Positions 24,045 through 35,650 of a DNA stretch of 64,000 nucleotides are shown piece by piece (within the stretch, counting starts at the first letter, position 1; each line of letters starts with the position of its first letter). The position numbers and the translations under genes are program-made. The notes under the pieces are model-generated. The model worked only from the letters and a program-made list of their open reading frames with translations, did not search any database and was not told the origin of the DNA. Origin of the DNA: Heterobilharzia americana (taxonomy: Eukaryota > Platyhelminthes > Trematoda > Strigeidida > Schistosomatidae); assembly GCA_944470555.2 (NCBI GenBank), contig OX104131.1:14190515-14254514 (forward strand), written 5' to 3'.

Positions 24045-24275
24045 GTGGAATACTGGATTCCGACCCAGTGGGTCAGTGGTAACGTGCTGGCCTCAGAACC
24101 TGAAGGTCCTTGGTTCGATCCCTGGCACGGCGGGGTGGGGTCATGGGTGCACACTGATGAGGATCCCCACACTGGGACAAAACAACTGCCGAGTGCTCCC
24201 AGGTCTCTAATATTTCTCCAACTGATACCGGTGCATCATGAATACCAACCTGAAATCAAAAAATCCCCACAAACC
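24045..24275 (+). mobile_element. tRNA-like SINE, family A
   Basis: Plus strand: A-box-like GGGTCAGTGGTAACGTGCTGG, trimmed here to GTCAGTGGTAACGTGCTGG, then a near-perfect B box GGTTCGATCCC 28 bases later. This is followed by a conserved body with CTGATGAGGATCCCC, GGGAC and GAGTGCTCCCAGG. Those are degenerate parts of a hammerhead motif: CTGATGA is kept, while GAAA has become CAAAA. The tail contains 'gaataccaacctgaaatca', shared with 27870-28150. Best read as a Pol III retroposon; no intact tRNA cloverleaf forms. Confidence 0.75.
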
Positions 24276-24469
24276 ACCATGTTGAACAAATTATATCAAT
24301 AATATAAGGGAGGATTTTCTATTAGAGTTAGGGATAAATCTGAACCGTAGCAGAACGTATGCGTCAGGACTCCTGCTTGCAGTTACAACACTCAGTTTGA
24401 CTATTAGAGTTGACTATGCTTTGGAAGACTTGTACTGATACTGAGTTATGACTGAAGGTTAACTGAAAG

Positions 24470-24545
24470 TCTAGGGGGCCGGCAGGATTCAACCAACTAC
24501 CTCGGCGTAACCGGCCCATTGCTCCACCATCTGAGCTACGTGATT
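24470..24545 (-). repeat. tRNA-like sequence, SINE head or tRNA pseudogene
   Basis: The minus strand reads GTAGCTCAGATGGTGGAGC, then 33 bases, then GGTTGAATCCTGCC. Both internal Pol III promoter boxes are clearly recognisable. The 5' and 3' ends do not pair as an acceptor stem, so I do not call a tRNA gene. Confidence 0.55.
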
Positions 24546-24660
24546 TTATTCAAAGCAACAAAGATTTCGCCAGACTGAGATATGAATTCGTGATGCGGTA
24601 CTATCACTTGATCATACTCATACTTGTTGGAGTTCTCATCCTAATCCAAAGCAATCTGAA

Positions 24661-24925
24661 TTAGAGACTGATTGTAAGTTTTGCTATTTGAGATGGCCGT
24701 GAAATAGGAATTTTGCATTGATATTCAGGTAACTGACTAAAGCAAATTCCAGTCTGCTTTTTGTTGTCGGGACTTTTGCTCGTCTGTGAGTAGTCTATGA
24801 GACATTCTGGTTTATAACGGAGTCTGTGCAGATTCGAAAGATCAGTGTGTTCTAATGAATTTCGGTTTGTCAAATCTTCCTCGGTATCCCTTTTTACTCC
24901 TGCACAACTGGATGCTTCGATGGCC
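24661..24925 (-). CDS. Possible coding exon, unrecognised
   Basis: The minus strand is open for about 88 codons after a weak acceptor ('tgtgtttagttattgag' at about 24931). The peptide is polar with no repeats (KRDTEEDLTNRNSLEHTDLS; PECLIDYSQTSKSPDNKK). A consensus donor is lacking, but GTCAGT occurs about 60 bases before the stop. It lies upstream of the terminal exon candidate at 22988 on the same strand. This could be chance. Confidence 0.25.
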
Positions 24926-24930
24926 TGCCA

Positions 24931-26320
24931 TCTCAATAACTAAACACATGACATTTATGTAAGTATTTAACTTCTCATTTTACTGACTTGAAACACAGAC
25001 TCTACTTAACAGTGTTTGTTAAAAACTGGCCGATATGGAGGGTTGTATATCTCTGCAACTTTCATAACTACTCGTTAACTTTTAAAGTTTTGTTTAAATT
25101 TTACTCCATTCTCAGGTCAATATGTATATGTACTAATGTAAAGAAAGTGTTAGTGTTGCTGAACCCACTAATCTAAACTGTTGTACGCAACAAAGGTGAG
25201 CGTAATTGTGTGTCCGTGCAAACGTTTCATTGGTGTTGAGCTGTTTATTGATTACAGATGAAGAATGATACGCTTTATTTATCTGTTTCATCATTTGTTG
25301 TCCACGACACAGATACTACCATGCTAATTCAGTAAAAGATTTTTCATGACTCTTGCTAAAAATAAGTTGGCAGTCACACATTTACCTTAATGCCCTGGAG
25401 GATGACAACTTTTCCAAAGGTCTGATGTCAAAGAGATGTATGCGTGTATGTGTTTGTGTGTGCTCACAGAGAAATATTACTAGATCATCGTATTTCCTGT
25501 GTTATGTCTACGCAGAGGCTTTTCTGTCTAGGGTGAAAATCAAAAACTGTGGAGCGATACTGTTGCATTAGGAGAATGCAACACTGCAGAATAAAACCCT
25601 GCCACAGGAGGATTCTCCACTGTAGTGGCCAGGAGTGTCAGATCAGATAGACTGGCATTCAACTGATGTTATGGTTTCCAGTGTAAGAAGTAGAAAGACA
25701 ACTAGTCGTGAAGCTTAGTAATGATAATGTAAACCTTTATCGACAGAACTACTTATAAGAAAACATATAAATGGTAAATATACAGCGATGTCGAAGGGGA
25801 TACCAAATCAATTGGTCTGATTTCCGGCGAAAACAATACCTGATACTGGATAGAAATAAAAAGGACAAGCATAGTTCAGAATAAGATGCAAGCCAAGAGA
25901 TTGTTGGAAAATGGATACCACATTGTAAGTTTTGTCATCATCAGTTGTATTCTCGCAATTTTCAACATCACTTATTTCATTGGTCTCATTATCTTCAGTT
26001 TCCAGTTTCATCTTCTTCTGTATACCACAGTATCATGGGTGAATCATTTCACAAGTTCAGTTGTATGTTGTTATACGTTAAAGTGTGCGTAGTTGTGCTA
26101 CGATGGTTTTCACTCGTTTCAAAGCAATTTCGGAACCTTGTATCGTCTGATCACTTCAGTCAATTAGCAAACCATTTCTGCCGGTTTTCGGGGCCGGTCG
26201 ACGCAGAAGTAGTTTTCATGAATTGTAATCACCTGGAGGAGGATCATAAAAGCCACCCAAATAGCATGTTATGGTCACAAAATTCATGAACCCAGGGAAG
26301 TTGAAAAAATAATCCAAAGG
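24931..26320. other. No gene recognised with confidence
   Basis: The minus strand carries a short acidic open stretch near 25944-26011 (KLETEDNETNEISDVENCEN) after a 'tatacag' acceptor-like site, but its downstream GT is a poor donor. I list it as a possibility, not a call. Confidence 0.35.
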
Positions 26321-26324
26321 ATTC

Positions 26325-26475
26325 TAACCCCCATTGCTGAATGGTAACGAGTTCACTGAAAAGCTTAACCATCATAGCCTGGATCGCTTAGAAGGTTATG
26401 AGTGCACACTGATAAGGACCCCCTAAACTAGGATAAAGCAACCATCTTATGCGCTTTGGTTCTCAAAGTGTGTAT
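26325..26475 (+). mobile_element. SINE family A, degraded copy
   Basis: Plus strand: 'tgaatggtaacgagttcac' (A-box region), 'gagtgcacactgataagga', 'actaggataaagcaacc'. This follows the order of the 24045 copy with many changes; the hammerhead core is lost. Confidence 0.5.
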
Positions 26476-26610
26476 ATGATGAAAGCTACTTTAAAGTTAT
26501 TTCTGGTGTCTCAAAGACTTTCATTTTCGCCCAAAACAATCTGTTTATTATGAGAAATGTAAATAACTCCTCTCTTCTCCGTCCAAGAAGTGGGTCATTT
26601 TGAGGCTAGA

Positions 26611-26664
<54 letters not shown>
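26611..26664. repeat. (TAC)18 microsatellite
   Basis: Eighteen perfect TAC units, followed by a short imperfect TAA/TGA run. Confidence 0.95.
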
Positions 26665-27865
26665 CGATGATAATAATAATAATGATAATCGGGCCAATAG
26701 AGGATCTCTGTAGAGATGCAAACACAAAAACAAACATTCATGCATGCATGCAAGTGCATACACGCAAGAATACGCATAAAGTTACACAGAGTGTACTTTA
26801 GCTGCTCTTTACGAATAATAACTAACTAAGATATGAATAATATGAATCTTTTCTATGTGGATAAAGAGGAATGGATTGATTCAAAGGATTGAGGACGTTA
26901 TTATCTAACCGTCGAAATCAGAGGGAACTGAGAAAGTTTCAAAAATTGGTTAAATTACTGACGAGACTATCTGAGATGATTGTACTTTGACAGACTGATA
27001 CATGTATGCAACCCCTATTTTTTTAGTTTTCCCTGTAATCAGTCAATGATTCCACCTTTGATTTGGAGTAAGACCAGAAAATTTGTTGGGCAGCTGTTAT
27101 GATAGTGATGAGCAGACTGTTATGCATTACAGATTCATATGACGGTCAGTTGAAACCTTCGAGAAGTGAAGTGATGCTGGAACTGCCAAGTAGTTAAGTC
27201 CTGTAACTCAGTTACTAGATAGACACCTTGGTATAGTGGAAATCACTGTTTGGAGTCCTACCGTGACGCAGATTTTCTCTTCACCCTCAGTTATCACTGC
27301 ATAGCATTTCTGTAGAGTTTTTGAGTGAATGGTCTAGAAAAAAGAAATGAACGATAAAATGATACGTTCCAGTGATTTTAATATCTAAGTCCACAAGATA
27401 CATCAGGACAAAACTCCTGACAAATTTGACGAAGGTGAAGATGATTAAGTGCCAAATAGTTAGAGTTGTGGGATTTTGATACAGATAGAATTCCAGACCT
27501 GACCATAAATTAGGATGATTTTCTTCACTTGAGTGGCCAAAACCAGTCTATTAATATGCTCTGGTTTCAACACTGTAAACGTGTCATCTACACCTCGGAA
27601 GCATATCTTTGGCAAAGAACCAAATGTTTCAAGAGTGAGCCGTTCCCAACTAATTAGTAAATAGAGCTTCCAAGATAGGGGATATATGTGATCCTATGGC
27701 AACTTCTTCTGCTTGCATGTATATTTTATCCCAAAACTTGAAGATTGTAGAAGTCAAGTATAGCTATATTTTTTAGCATAATCTCCTCTACCATATTCCT
27801 TGCTTCTATGAGTCTACGATATAGCGTGACTTACATGCAGTGCAAAATAAGGAATACGGACCATT
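26665..27865. other. No gene recognised
   Basis: Unremarkable sequence with no long frames, no repeats shared with other parts of the window that I could see, and no RNA gene. Confidence 0.5.
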
Positions 27866-27869
27866 GAAT

Positions 27870-28150
27870 TAAAACCCAGTGAGTCAGTAGAAACCTGCTT
27901 GGATCAGAATATGAAGACCCTGGTTCCGATCTGCGGCAGAGTCATGGGTTTACATAGCTGAGTAGTCCCATACTAGGACGAAACAGCTGTCCAGTGCTGC
28001 CAGATTTCCAATTTTTCGCCGACTGATGTCAGTGCATGTTGAATACCAACCTGAAATCAGCAAATGAATCCCCACAGACTTCCAAGCTGAATAGTTTTAC
28101 TACCCATTAGTGACTTGCTTCGAGAGGTTATTCTCGAAGTTCTAACGAGT
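27870..28150 (+). mobile_element. tRNA-like SINE, family A, with near-complete hammerhead
   Basis: Plus strand: A-box region 'gtgagtcagtagaaacctgc', B-box remnant GGTTCCGATCTGC, then CTGAGTA, GTCCC-ATACTA-GGAC, GAA, AC-AGCT-GT, C, CAGTGC. The hammerhead layout is complete, but core base G8 is T (CTGAGTA rather than CTGANGA), which should abolish cleavage. The tail matches the 24045 copy, followed by a further tail ('tcgagaggttattctcgaag') resembling 23886-23960. Confidence 0.7.
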
Positions 28151-28984
28151 AGTACACTTTATAAGTTTCAAGCAGTTTATACTCACTTAATCCATTAGAA
28201 AACTATCGCAAAAATGACAAGCTACTCATGAGTAGATAAATCGGTGTAGAGTAAAATTGTAAAATTGGACTCGGTGTGTTCAAGCGATTTATCGAAATAT
28301 GGCTACCTATTCTGGTAACAGGATTCATTGTTCAATGGATCAGTTGTGCTTAAATTCACGCTCTTCCTCATTTTTATTCGGAAGTTTAACTGTCTTACTG
28401 TTGTCTAAGACAGAAAGTATAAAGTAGATTCCATTTTTGTACATACTATTCAAAATTGGTGAATTAAAAAACCAATGTTTAAATAATGACAATAATTGAC
28501 ATTTTCCAAACAAATAAAAGTTGTGATGATGATGATTAAGTTCAAGTGTTTGGCTGGAAGCATGTTCGGAAATTCGAAGAGGATGATATAAACACTGAAT
28601 CAGTTCAAATCCATGACAATAATACATTCAAAACATAAAGCGGACGTAACCACACTCTTTGAAATGATGAACCAATTAAGCACTTCAGTTTTCTCTGTTT
28701 CACAGTCAATAACCACTAAACATTTTGAATATACAACCCTGACGATTACAGTTTTGACATATCAGCAAGATTTCTCCTCCCCATGTTTTCTTAGTTACTT
28801 CCTCGTTATTTTCTTCCTTTTCCAAATGCATTATTACATGAAGAGTTTGTTTAGATTTTCGCAACTTTGTCTTCATATCCATTGTTAGAACTTCATAATT
28901 TCCATTCCAGCTATTTATAAATAAACAAACAAGAAAGTGGCTGCTCTTCGGTGACCAATCAGTGAATCTAACACAATCCTACAG

Positions 28985-29170
28985 GAAGTCAGTTACGGTT
29001 AGAATAGCTCATTGGTAATGTCGCTGACAACAACACTGGATGATGTGGGTTCAAGACGTCATTTCTCTCGACCTTCCAGAAGCGCCTTACTAACGAGTGC
29101 TTACAAACAAGGAACCTAGGTTAAGGACTTCCTGCCGGTTGTCAGCAACCAACTAACATGTATCCAAGTG
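28985..29170 (+). mobile_element. tRNA-like SINE, family B
   Basis: Plus strand: A-box-like TAGCTCATTGGTAATGTCGC near 29005, B-box-like GGGTTCAAGACGTC near 29046, body 'cctaggttaaggacttcctgcc'-type sequence. The order matches the minus-strand copy at 16691-16905. Confidence 0.6.
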
Positions 29171-29257
29171 CACCACGATGCTGAGATTCCCAGCTTTGAG
29201 GTCATAATGCAAAATAATCTATTGAGTTCGGTCACCACTTAGGACTGTTATTATTAT

Positions 29258-30197
29258 TATTTTCGCTTGGGTTCCTAGTAGAACACAGAGCTTCAGCAGC
29301 ACTCCCCAATTCCACTCTGTCCTCTGCAGTTTTTTGAACCTGACGCCATGACAACCCACAATCTTTCATTTCTTCTTCACACGATCTCCTCCATGACACC
29401 CTCGCCTCGGACGCCCAACCCGTCGTTTCCCTTTGGATTCCACTCAACGGTCTGGCCTGGCGCGTGATGTCCCCAGTCAGGCCAATCCAATCCATCTGGA
29501 CTTTCTTCTACTGCATATTTGTTGGGTGATGGGTTTTTGGTTGGTTCGTCGTCCGGCCAGAGTTCCTGGTTGCTTATTCTTTCTGTGTATCTGATCTTAA
29601 GTATCGAGCATAGACGGTAGCTGTTGATGAATGCTTGTAGTTTGTTGGAACTGCTTTTCGTAACACGCCAAGTCTCACAACCATCACATGGAAGCACTGA
29701 CTTCACTGAGATTAGTGTTGAAAATCCGGATCTTGTTCCACATGCTGAGTGCAGTAGATCTCCACACTGATTTCAGATTAGTGAAAGCCTGTCTTACCTT
29801 TCCGATCCTGGCTTTGACATCCTCATCCGTGCCGCCGCCACCTGTAGTTGGAACGATGCTGCCTAGGAAGGTAGCTGAAAGAGATTACTTTCTCTAAGTT
29901 TTTCCCGTTGATGGTGATTGGTGCTTGTTGTTGATGCTGTTGTTGGTTGGGTATCTTTATCACCTCTGTCTTCTCTACGTTCACCTGAAAGGAGTCCCAT
30001 CTTCTTCACTGTCTCGCCTCGCCTCTTCTGTCAACTTGTTAGTTTTCGCCTGTACATCTTCTAGTTTGTGTGACTTCGATGTTATACCTTCTCATCTCGT
30101 TTGTAGTCTGGGCTGCCTTGCTGGGTTCAAACATCGTACGGACATTCCATGTCCCCACGTTTACTTTTGCTTTCATCGAGAGAGGCGAAGACACACG
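29258..30197 (-). mobile_element. RTE-clade LINE, internally deleted
   Basis: On the minus strand the 5' end (30197-30077: the start of the endonuclease coding region, including 'acatggaatgtccgtacgatg'-type sequence) is joined directly to the 3' part (about 30066-29258: from the RT region after FADD to the CSTRNP C-terminus and a (TAA)n tail). Roughly 2.3 kb that lie between these parts in the full-length copies are missing. The sequence is diverged and frame-broken. The joint keeps both ends but removes nearly all of the endonuclease and RT. Confidence 0.85.
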
Positions 30198-30357
30198 CCG
30201 GGATAACACAAGTAAAAATACATCCTATACAATGTATCTGGTTTATTATTGCTGTGTTCTCAACAATATTGAGTCATTGTATTCCCGAGTAAATTTTCTT
30301 TCGATGCATCGCCATTGAAATTTCTAAAACACTGTATTACTTTTAGTGTTATTGCTT

Positions 30358-30680
30358 GTATTACACCGTCGTTGATAGGACCGAATTGATCAGCCTCTGT
30401 TGGCATATGGGCTCTTATGCGGATGCCTCGATATGGCCTGTCTTTTAACCATGTTTAGTAATGATGGGCAGTGGCTAGCAGTGGAATCTAGGATGCGCAT
30501 TTCGTCCTATTTGGGACCCGTCAGCTGGATGTACCTGCTTCCCAGTGAGTGATGTTGTTCCCACTGAGACTTGGACTCGGGAGCGATCGCTCCAAACGCC
30601 AGCGCGTTATCCACTACACCACCGAAATGCGCATCCTGGATTCCACTGCTAGCCACTGCCCATCATTACTAAACACCGCA
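30358..30680 (-). mobile_element. Sm-alpha-like repeat with tRNA-like promoter and mutated hammerhead
   Basis: Minus strand, in order: an inverted terminal half ('gcagtggctagcagtgg' side, 30668-30628), a tRNA-like stretch (GGTGTAGTGGATAACGCG near 30620; GAGTCCAAGTCTC near 30580), then a hammerhead and the tail shared with 23277-23355. The two terminal pieces, 30473-30514 and 30628-30668, are about 42-base near-perfect inverted repeats. The element directly adjoins a Gypsy remnant on its right side. Confidence 0.75.
30483..30545 (-). ncRNA. Hammerhead ribozyme, core mutated (A9 to G)
   Basis: The minus strand reads CATCCAG-CTGACGG-GTCC-CAAATA-GGAC-GAA-ATGCGCAT-C-CTAGATT. All helices are as in the 23.4 kb copies, but the core CTGACGA has become CTGACGG. 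A change of this invariant A is expected to inactivate the ribozyme. Confidence 0.75.
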
Positions 30681-30689
30681 TTACTGTTG

Positions 30690-31720
30690 ATAGTATTAAA
30701 CCTTTAGAAGATATAAATGAAGCAATGAAAAATTCCTCACAGACTGATTCATCGAAAAATCTTCGTCATTCTTCAGGAATTTTTAACTCCCATCACTTCT
30801 ATATTCCACCTTCTACACCTACTTCTCAACCGTTTATAGATCTATCAAAGGATAATCAAAAGAAAGTTTCCTTCACGTATACAGTGAAGGAAGGTTTCAG
30901 TTACTCCAAGGGAGGGTATTATGAAGTCGCAATGATGCTGCATATAAATGCAGCCAACCAATACTTCTGTTTACCGAAATATCTCTTGGGTCAGTGGGAG
31001 ACGTTTTGCAGGAGAAAACTCATGAAAATGTTGTCCCTTTGGAATTTTCCTCTACAAAACTCCAAACTGTTCAAAACCAGTCCAGAATCTTTGGAAAAGA
31101 ACTGCTAGCTGTTTATCTTGCCGTAAAAACGTTTTAATTATTTGTTACAAGGTCGCAACTTTACTATTTTCAACAACCACATGCGATTAAGCTATGTGCA
31201 CATCATCACGGGGGCACTGTTCAAGAGATGTTAGACAAGTTTACATTTCACAGTAATCGACGAATATTCAGCTTGTCTAAGAGAACGGTAATATTGATGC
31301 TGATTTGTCTAAAGGTAAAATGAATCATTTGATGCAACAGACAGACATACAGTTCACAGACATGTCCGAAATGGAGAGAAACCAGATTTGTTGGCAAGTA
31401 AAACAAAATCTTCATTAAGGCTCAAGAACATTCCCATACTTTTATTCGATGCCACAACTGTGTGCAAAGTGTTCCCTGGAGGACATTTTTCCTTCGTCCC
31501 ATTAACATGCCTGAAAAGCATACTGGAACACCTAAATTCACTGCTTCATCAAGGTGTAACAGCCACTGTTAAACTCACCACAAATAAGTTCATTCCCTGT
31601 CAATAAAAGTTTCAACATTAATAGAAGAGGAGAACAAGAGATGGTATCAATCAGCCGAGTGAAGCTACATTTTATTGGTAGTGAATCATAAGCTGATCTA
31701 CCAAGACGTTAAGTACAAGC
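30690..31720 (+). pseudogene. Decayed Ty3/Gypsy pol (RNase H to integrase)
   Basis: The plus strand, in several frames, shows RNase H blocks: VVPLEFSSTKLQTVQNQSRI, then FGKELLAVYLAVKTF near 31095-31135, then LLQGRNFTIFNNH. An integrase zinc-finger region follows at 31400-31606, with FVPLTCLKSILEHLNSLLHQ and GVTATVKLTTNKFIP standing where Gypsy elements have FVP..R..VFD..H.LSHPG..AT..L....FVWP. An upstream TVDSIKPLED near 30690 recalls the integrase C-terminal VDRLKPA and may belong to another fragment. There are many stops and no LTRs. The aspartates of RNase H are mostly gone. A dead relic. Confidence 0.7.
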
Positions 31721-32654
31721 TCCAACTGTTTCAAAGCCGTAAAGTAACTAACCTGCAACAGTGATCTATAGCGTCCCTCCTTGTTTTGGTGAACAGATAA
31801 CTCGAATATAGTTCCATTTTTGAAACAAATTTATTTCCGATCCTATAATTACCTGTGTATCCAATTTTATTATACTTGAAGGTAAACTCGAGTTATGTAA
31901 TGACGACACTGGTTTTACAAGCCACATTCTTAATTTCTTTTATAAAAGTGACAGCTTATATGACCTTTTGCGGACTCTCAAGAAGGCAAGAGTACACAGT
32001 GAAAGGACTGCTCAAAAATTATTTTATAGCCCTTTTGATCACAATTCACATTTCTTTCTGTCACTTTATTTAATCTCTTCCAGTCGCCCTGTGTTGCACT
32101 TCTTTTTCCTCAAACTGTTTGAGATTTCTGCAGGAAATTCCTCTCCTCCTCCCAAATCCGTTAACAATTCACTTAGCCATACTACTCCTTAAGTTTAGTC
32201 GTCGTTACATCATCCAACTCTCTGAATTACATTGCCGATATTAAATACGTAATATACTTATTTGAAAACACCCTTTCCAAGCAAACTTATTTTACTAATG
32301 TTTTACTCTACGCGCTGACATTCTGTTCAAATCTTTAACACATTTGAAACTGTGCTCACACACTGTATAGTTTCGACTTACAGATTACTCATCTCCTCAT
32401 TGTGACTTAATACCATTTGTCTATTATTTTTCATTAGTAAATGAAAGTATCTTATTTATGCTTGCTGAGTTGTAGGCTCACGGTTTTCTCTTCCAGATTC
32501 TTAAAGTCTCCGTAAAACCCACACTCTTCTACTCGCCTCTCTGCAACAACATACCTACAGGGTAGATGCAGACCTACCAACACCTGGTTGCTGAAAACCT
32601 CCATGGTAGAGTTTTGTTTCCTTTTTCTTAACGTTTGTGGTTACTTGTAATATT
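31721..32654. other. No gene recognised
   Basis: AT-rich sequence; the frames at 31855-32192 (plus) are hydrophobic but lack any domain or splice support. Confidence 0.5.
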
Positions 32655-34710
32655 ATTATTTGTCCCTTCGGTTCCTAGTGGAATATAGGGATTCAGTAGA
32701 ACGTCTCCATTCCACTCTCTTCTCTCAAATATTTTCAACCTGGCTCCATGACACCCCACAACCTCTCATTCCATCCTCGCAAGATCTCCTCCATGTCACC
32801 CTCACCTCGGACGCCCAACTTGTCGCTTCCCATTTGGCTTCCACTCGATGGACTGGCCTGATGCATGATGTCCCCAGTCGGCCTTCTCAGTGTATACCCA
32901 ATCCATCTCCACTTCCACTTCCTTCCACTGCACATTTGTTGGGCGATAGCTTCTTGGTTAGTTCGTTCCCAGCCAAAGTTCCTTGTTGCTTATTCTTATT
33001 ATTCTCGCCATCTGACCTTCAGTGTCAGTAACGAGCCAGCGTAGGTGGCATTTGTTGATGAATATCTGTAGTTTGTTGGAAATCCCTTTCGTAACGCACC
33101 AAGTCTCTGAACCACACAGGAGCACTGACTTGACGTTGGTGTTGAAAATCCGGATCTTGTTCACGCTGTATGCTGAGTGGAGTGCAGAAGATCTCCACAC
33201 TGGTTTCAGGCTGATGAACGCCTCTCTCCCTTTTCCGATTCTGACTTTGACAAACTCGTGTGTGCCACCGCTGCCTGTAGTTGGAACAGTGCTTCCTAGA
33301 TGCGTGAAGGAGGCTACTTCTTTTAAGTTTCTAGCGTTGATGGTGATTGGAGCTTGTTGGTGGTGGTGGTGGTGTTGGTGTTGATCAAATATCTTCATCA
33401 CCTCTGTCTTCTCTATATTCACTTAAAGTCCCATCTTCACTGCCCTGCCCTGCCCTGCCTCTTCTGTCAACTTGTTAGTTTTCGCCTGTAGATCTTCAAG
33501 TTTGTGCGACACCAAACACAAGTCATCGGCGAAATCCAAGTCTTCTAGGTTCTTTTCCGCAATCCAGCTAGCGAATCACCCTCTTCTCGCTCCTCACTGT
33601 TTGTTGCATGATCCAGTCCAGTTGGCCACAATCAGGAATATCATGGGTGATAGTAGACAGCCTTGTCTTACTCCTGTCTGTCCTCACTTCAAAGGCATCA
33701 CTGAGCTTCCCATTGTGAATTACTTGGCATGTGGCATCTTCATGTAGTTATTGAATGAGGCTCATAAAAGTTTGTGGTATTCCGTAGTGTTGAAGCAGCT
33801 ACCTGTAGAATTACTTGTAGGTCGACACTGTCAAAGGCCTTCTCAAAGTAGATGAAGTTGAGGTGTAGAGTCGACTGCCATTCTATACTCTGTTCTATGA
33901 CGATGTGAAGCGTAGTGTTGCAATTCGGTCCGCACATGATTTGTACTTCCTGAATCCAGCCAGCCAGCCTGTTCCGGTCGTGGTTTTGAATCCAGTGCAT
34001 CCTATAGTCTCTCCAAGATGATGCGGCTTAAGATTTTGCTTGCTTTGGGTGGACAGGAGCGTGATTCCGCCCCAGTTCTTGCAAACACTCAAGTCGCCCT
34101 TCTTTGGGAGTTTGACAAGATAGCCCTTCTTCCAACCACTGGGCAGGTACCTTCTCTTCCTTCCACATCTTCTGCAACAGTGGTGTGTTGTGAGCATGTC
34201 TGCAGTTATCTCTGCATCTGTTTTCAGTGCTCCTGGTGAGATCCCATCTGGTCCTGCTGCTTTCCCACATTTCAGTAGCTTTATGGCCCTCAAGACTTCC
34301 ACTTTTGTTGGAGGATTTATGTTCACTGGTAGTTCTGTGGCTGGGCTGCAGGTGGTATTTCTGGACGAAGTGTAGGTGGTGGTCGATTCAAGAGCTTCTT
34401 GAAGTGATCATCCCATAGTTTCCTTTGTTTCTCTTCTTTCGTAATTAGATTCCTTCATCGTCTTTTATTGGTTTCATCTGCGTTGATTTCTTCCTAGATA
34501 GTAACCTGGTTATTTGATACAATGTTGTCAGGTCTCTCTTACCTGCGGCCCGTTCTGCTTATATTTTGTTTGTGCTGTGAAGTTTCTTTAGCGGTTAGAT
34601 TTGTTTTACGGGGTAGGGTTGGTAGCCCTATGCCCAACCTTCCCTGTGTACCCGGGTTTAGGACCGGCTAGTAACTAGTGAACTAGTTAACCAGGTGAGG
34701 TTATGGGTAA
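32655..34710 (-). mobile_element. RTE-clade LINE, internally deleted, both ends kept
   Basis: Minus strand: the 5' leader (34710-34560, with 'ggttgggcatagggct') is fused at about 34560 to the region just before the RT domain. The RT then runs KCGKAAGPDGISPGALKTDA near 34250, FEKAFDSVD near 33845, FADD near 33525 and on to the C-terminus near 32660. The whole endonuclease is missing. Frameshifts are present, including an inserted 'ctagctggattgc'-region lesion that it shares with the 3474/8049 pair but not with the 46.6 kb copy. The flanks GGTTACTTGTAAT and GGTTATGGGTAAT may be a diverged target-site duplication. Confidence 0.88.
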
Positions 34711-35289
34711 TCATTGAGCTACATGAATGTGACAGTACTGGTTGGATGTGTCAATAGAGCACTTGATACCTCTTTTAATCATGAGATCCAACTAATTACA
34801 ACTTAAGAACATGTGCTCTCTTTTCCATATGATCAAAAGATAATATGCGGTGACTTTAATTTACTTGAAATTAAGTAAGATTCACTTATTGGTTCAGCTA
34901 GATATGACAGTTTCTTAGCACACTGGATACTTTTGAATGAAAACAAATTGTTACTACTCTTACAAGAGGTGACATTGTATTAGGGCTAATATTTTGACAC
35001 AACATAAGTCCTCTTCTGACATATTTAGACTCTTAGTTTACAGGATTTGACTACAAAACGGTTTAATATACCGTACTTCAGTTGATACTTGCACTACACA
35101 ACAAATAGTACACGGAGATTACAACAATGTGGGCTGGAATTTCATATTTCCATTGATTAGGTGCACTGAGTGGGGACTATACTCTACTAAAGCCACCCTC
35201 AAATAAGCACAAAATATATATTTTACTGCAACTCCAACACCTGTCTCGTTACCGATGTTCGATAGAAAGGCTTTTGTTGTATCTTTGTC
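34711..35289. other. No gene recognised
   Basis: AT-rich sequence without recognisable frames or repeats. Confidence 0.5.
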
Positions 35290-35650
35290 ACCATTTGACA
35301 ATATAAGTTATACATATGTGAGAGTGTGGACATTTGAACGATAATCTTCAGATTCCATCTTTAATGGTCGCTCAGTTTCTTGGCAAACGGAAAAGGTGGT
35401 AAGATAAAAGAAGGCGTAATGGAGCGTCAAAATATATACAACGGTTTATGTGTACTTACATTGGCCTTGACTATTTCTACAGTGATAAATGGCATTGATT
35501 TTCACCTGTTTAACCAGTTTGGTATTTACACATTCGTATATCTGCTTCCTCTTGAAACTACAGCATAATTGGCTGTGAACGGCTTCAGGGATTTTTTTGA
35601 AGATATTGGAGATCTTATTGTACACTATAACAGTTTTAAAAGAAGCTTCT
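35290..35650 (+). repeat. Dispersed repeat of unknown type, copy 1
   Basis: Shares several ordered blocks with 45590-45990 in the same orientation: 'catatgtgagagtg', 'acatttgaacg', 'tcagattccatc', 'gaacggcttcagggattt'. Similarity is about two thirds to four fifths by eye. No protein frame is conserved, so this may be an untranslated or LTR region of an unrecognised element. Confidence 0.55.

Noticed and set aside
24470..24545. True tRNA gene on the minus strand
   Set aside because: A and B boxes are present, but no acceptor stem closes, so it is treated as SINE-like.
25808..26011. Acidic minus-strand exon (ETEDNETNEISDVENCENTT)
   Set aside because: The acceptor is acceptable, but the donor is a weak GTGGTA and no partner exon was found.
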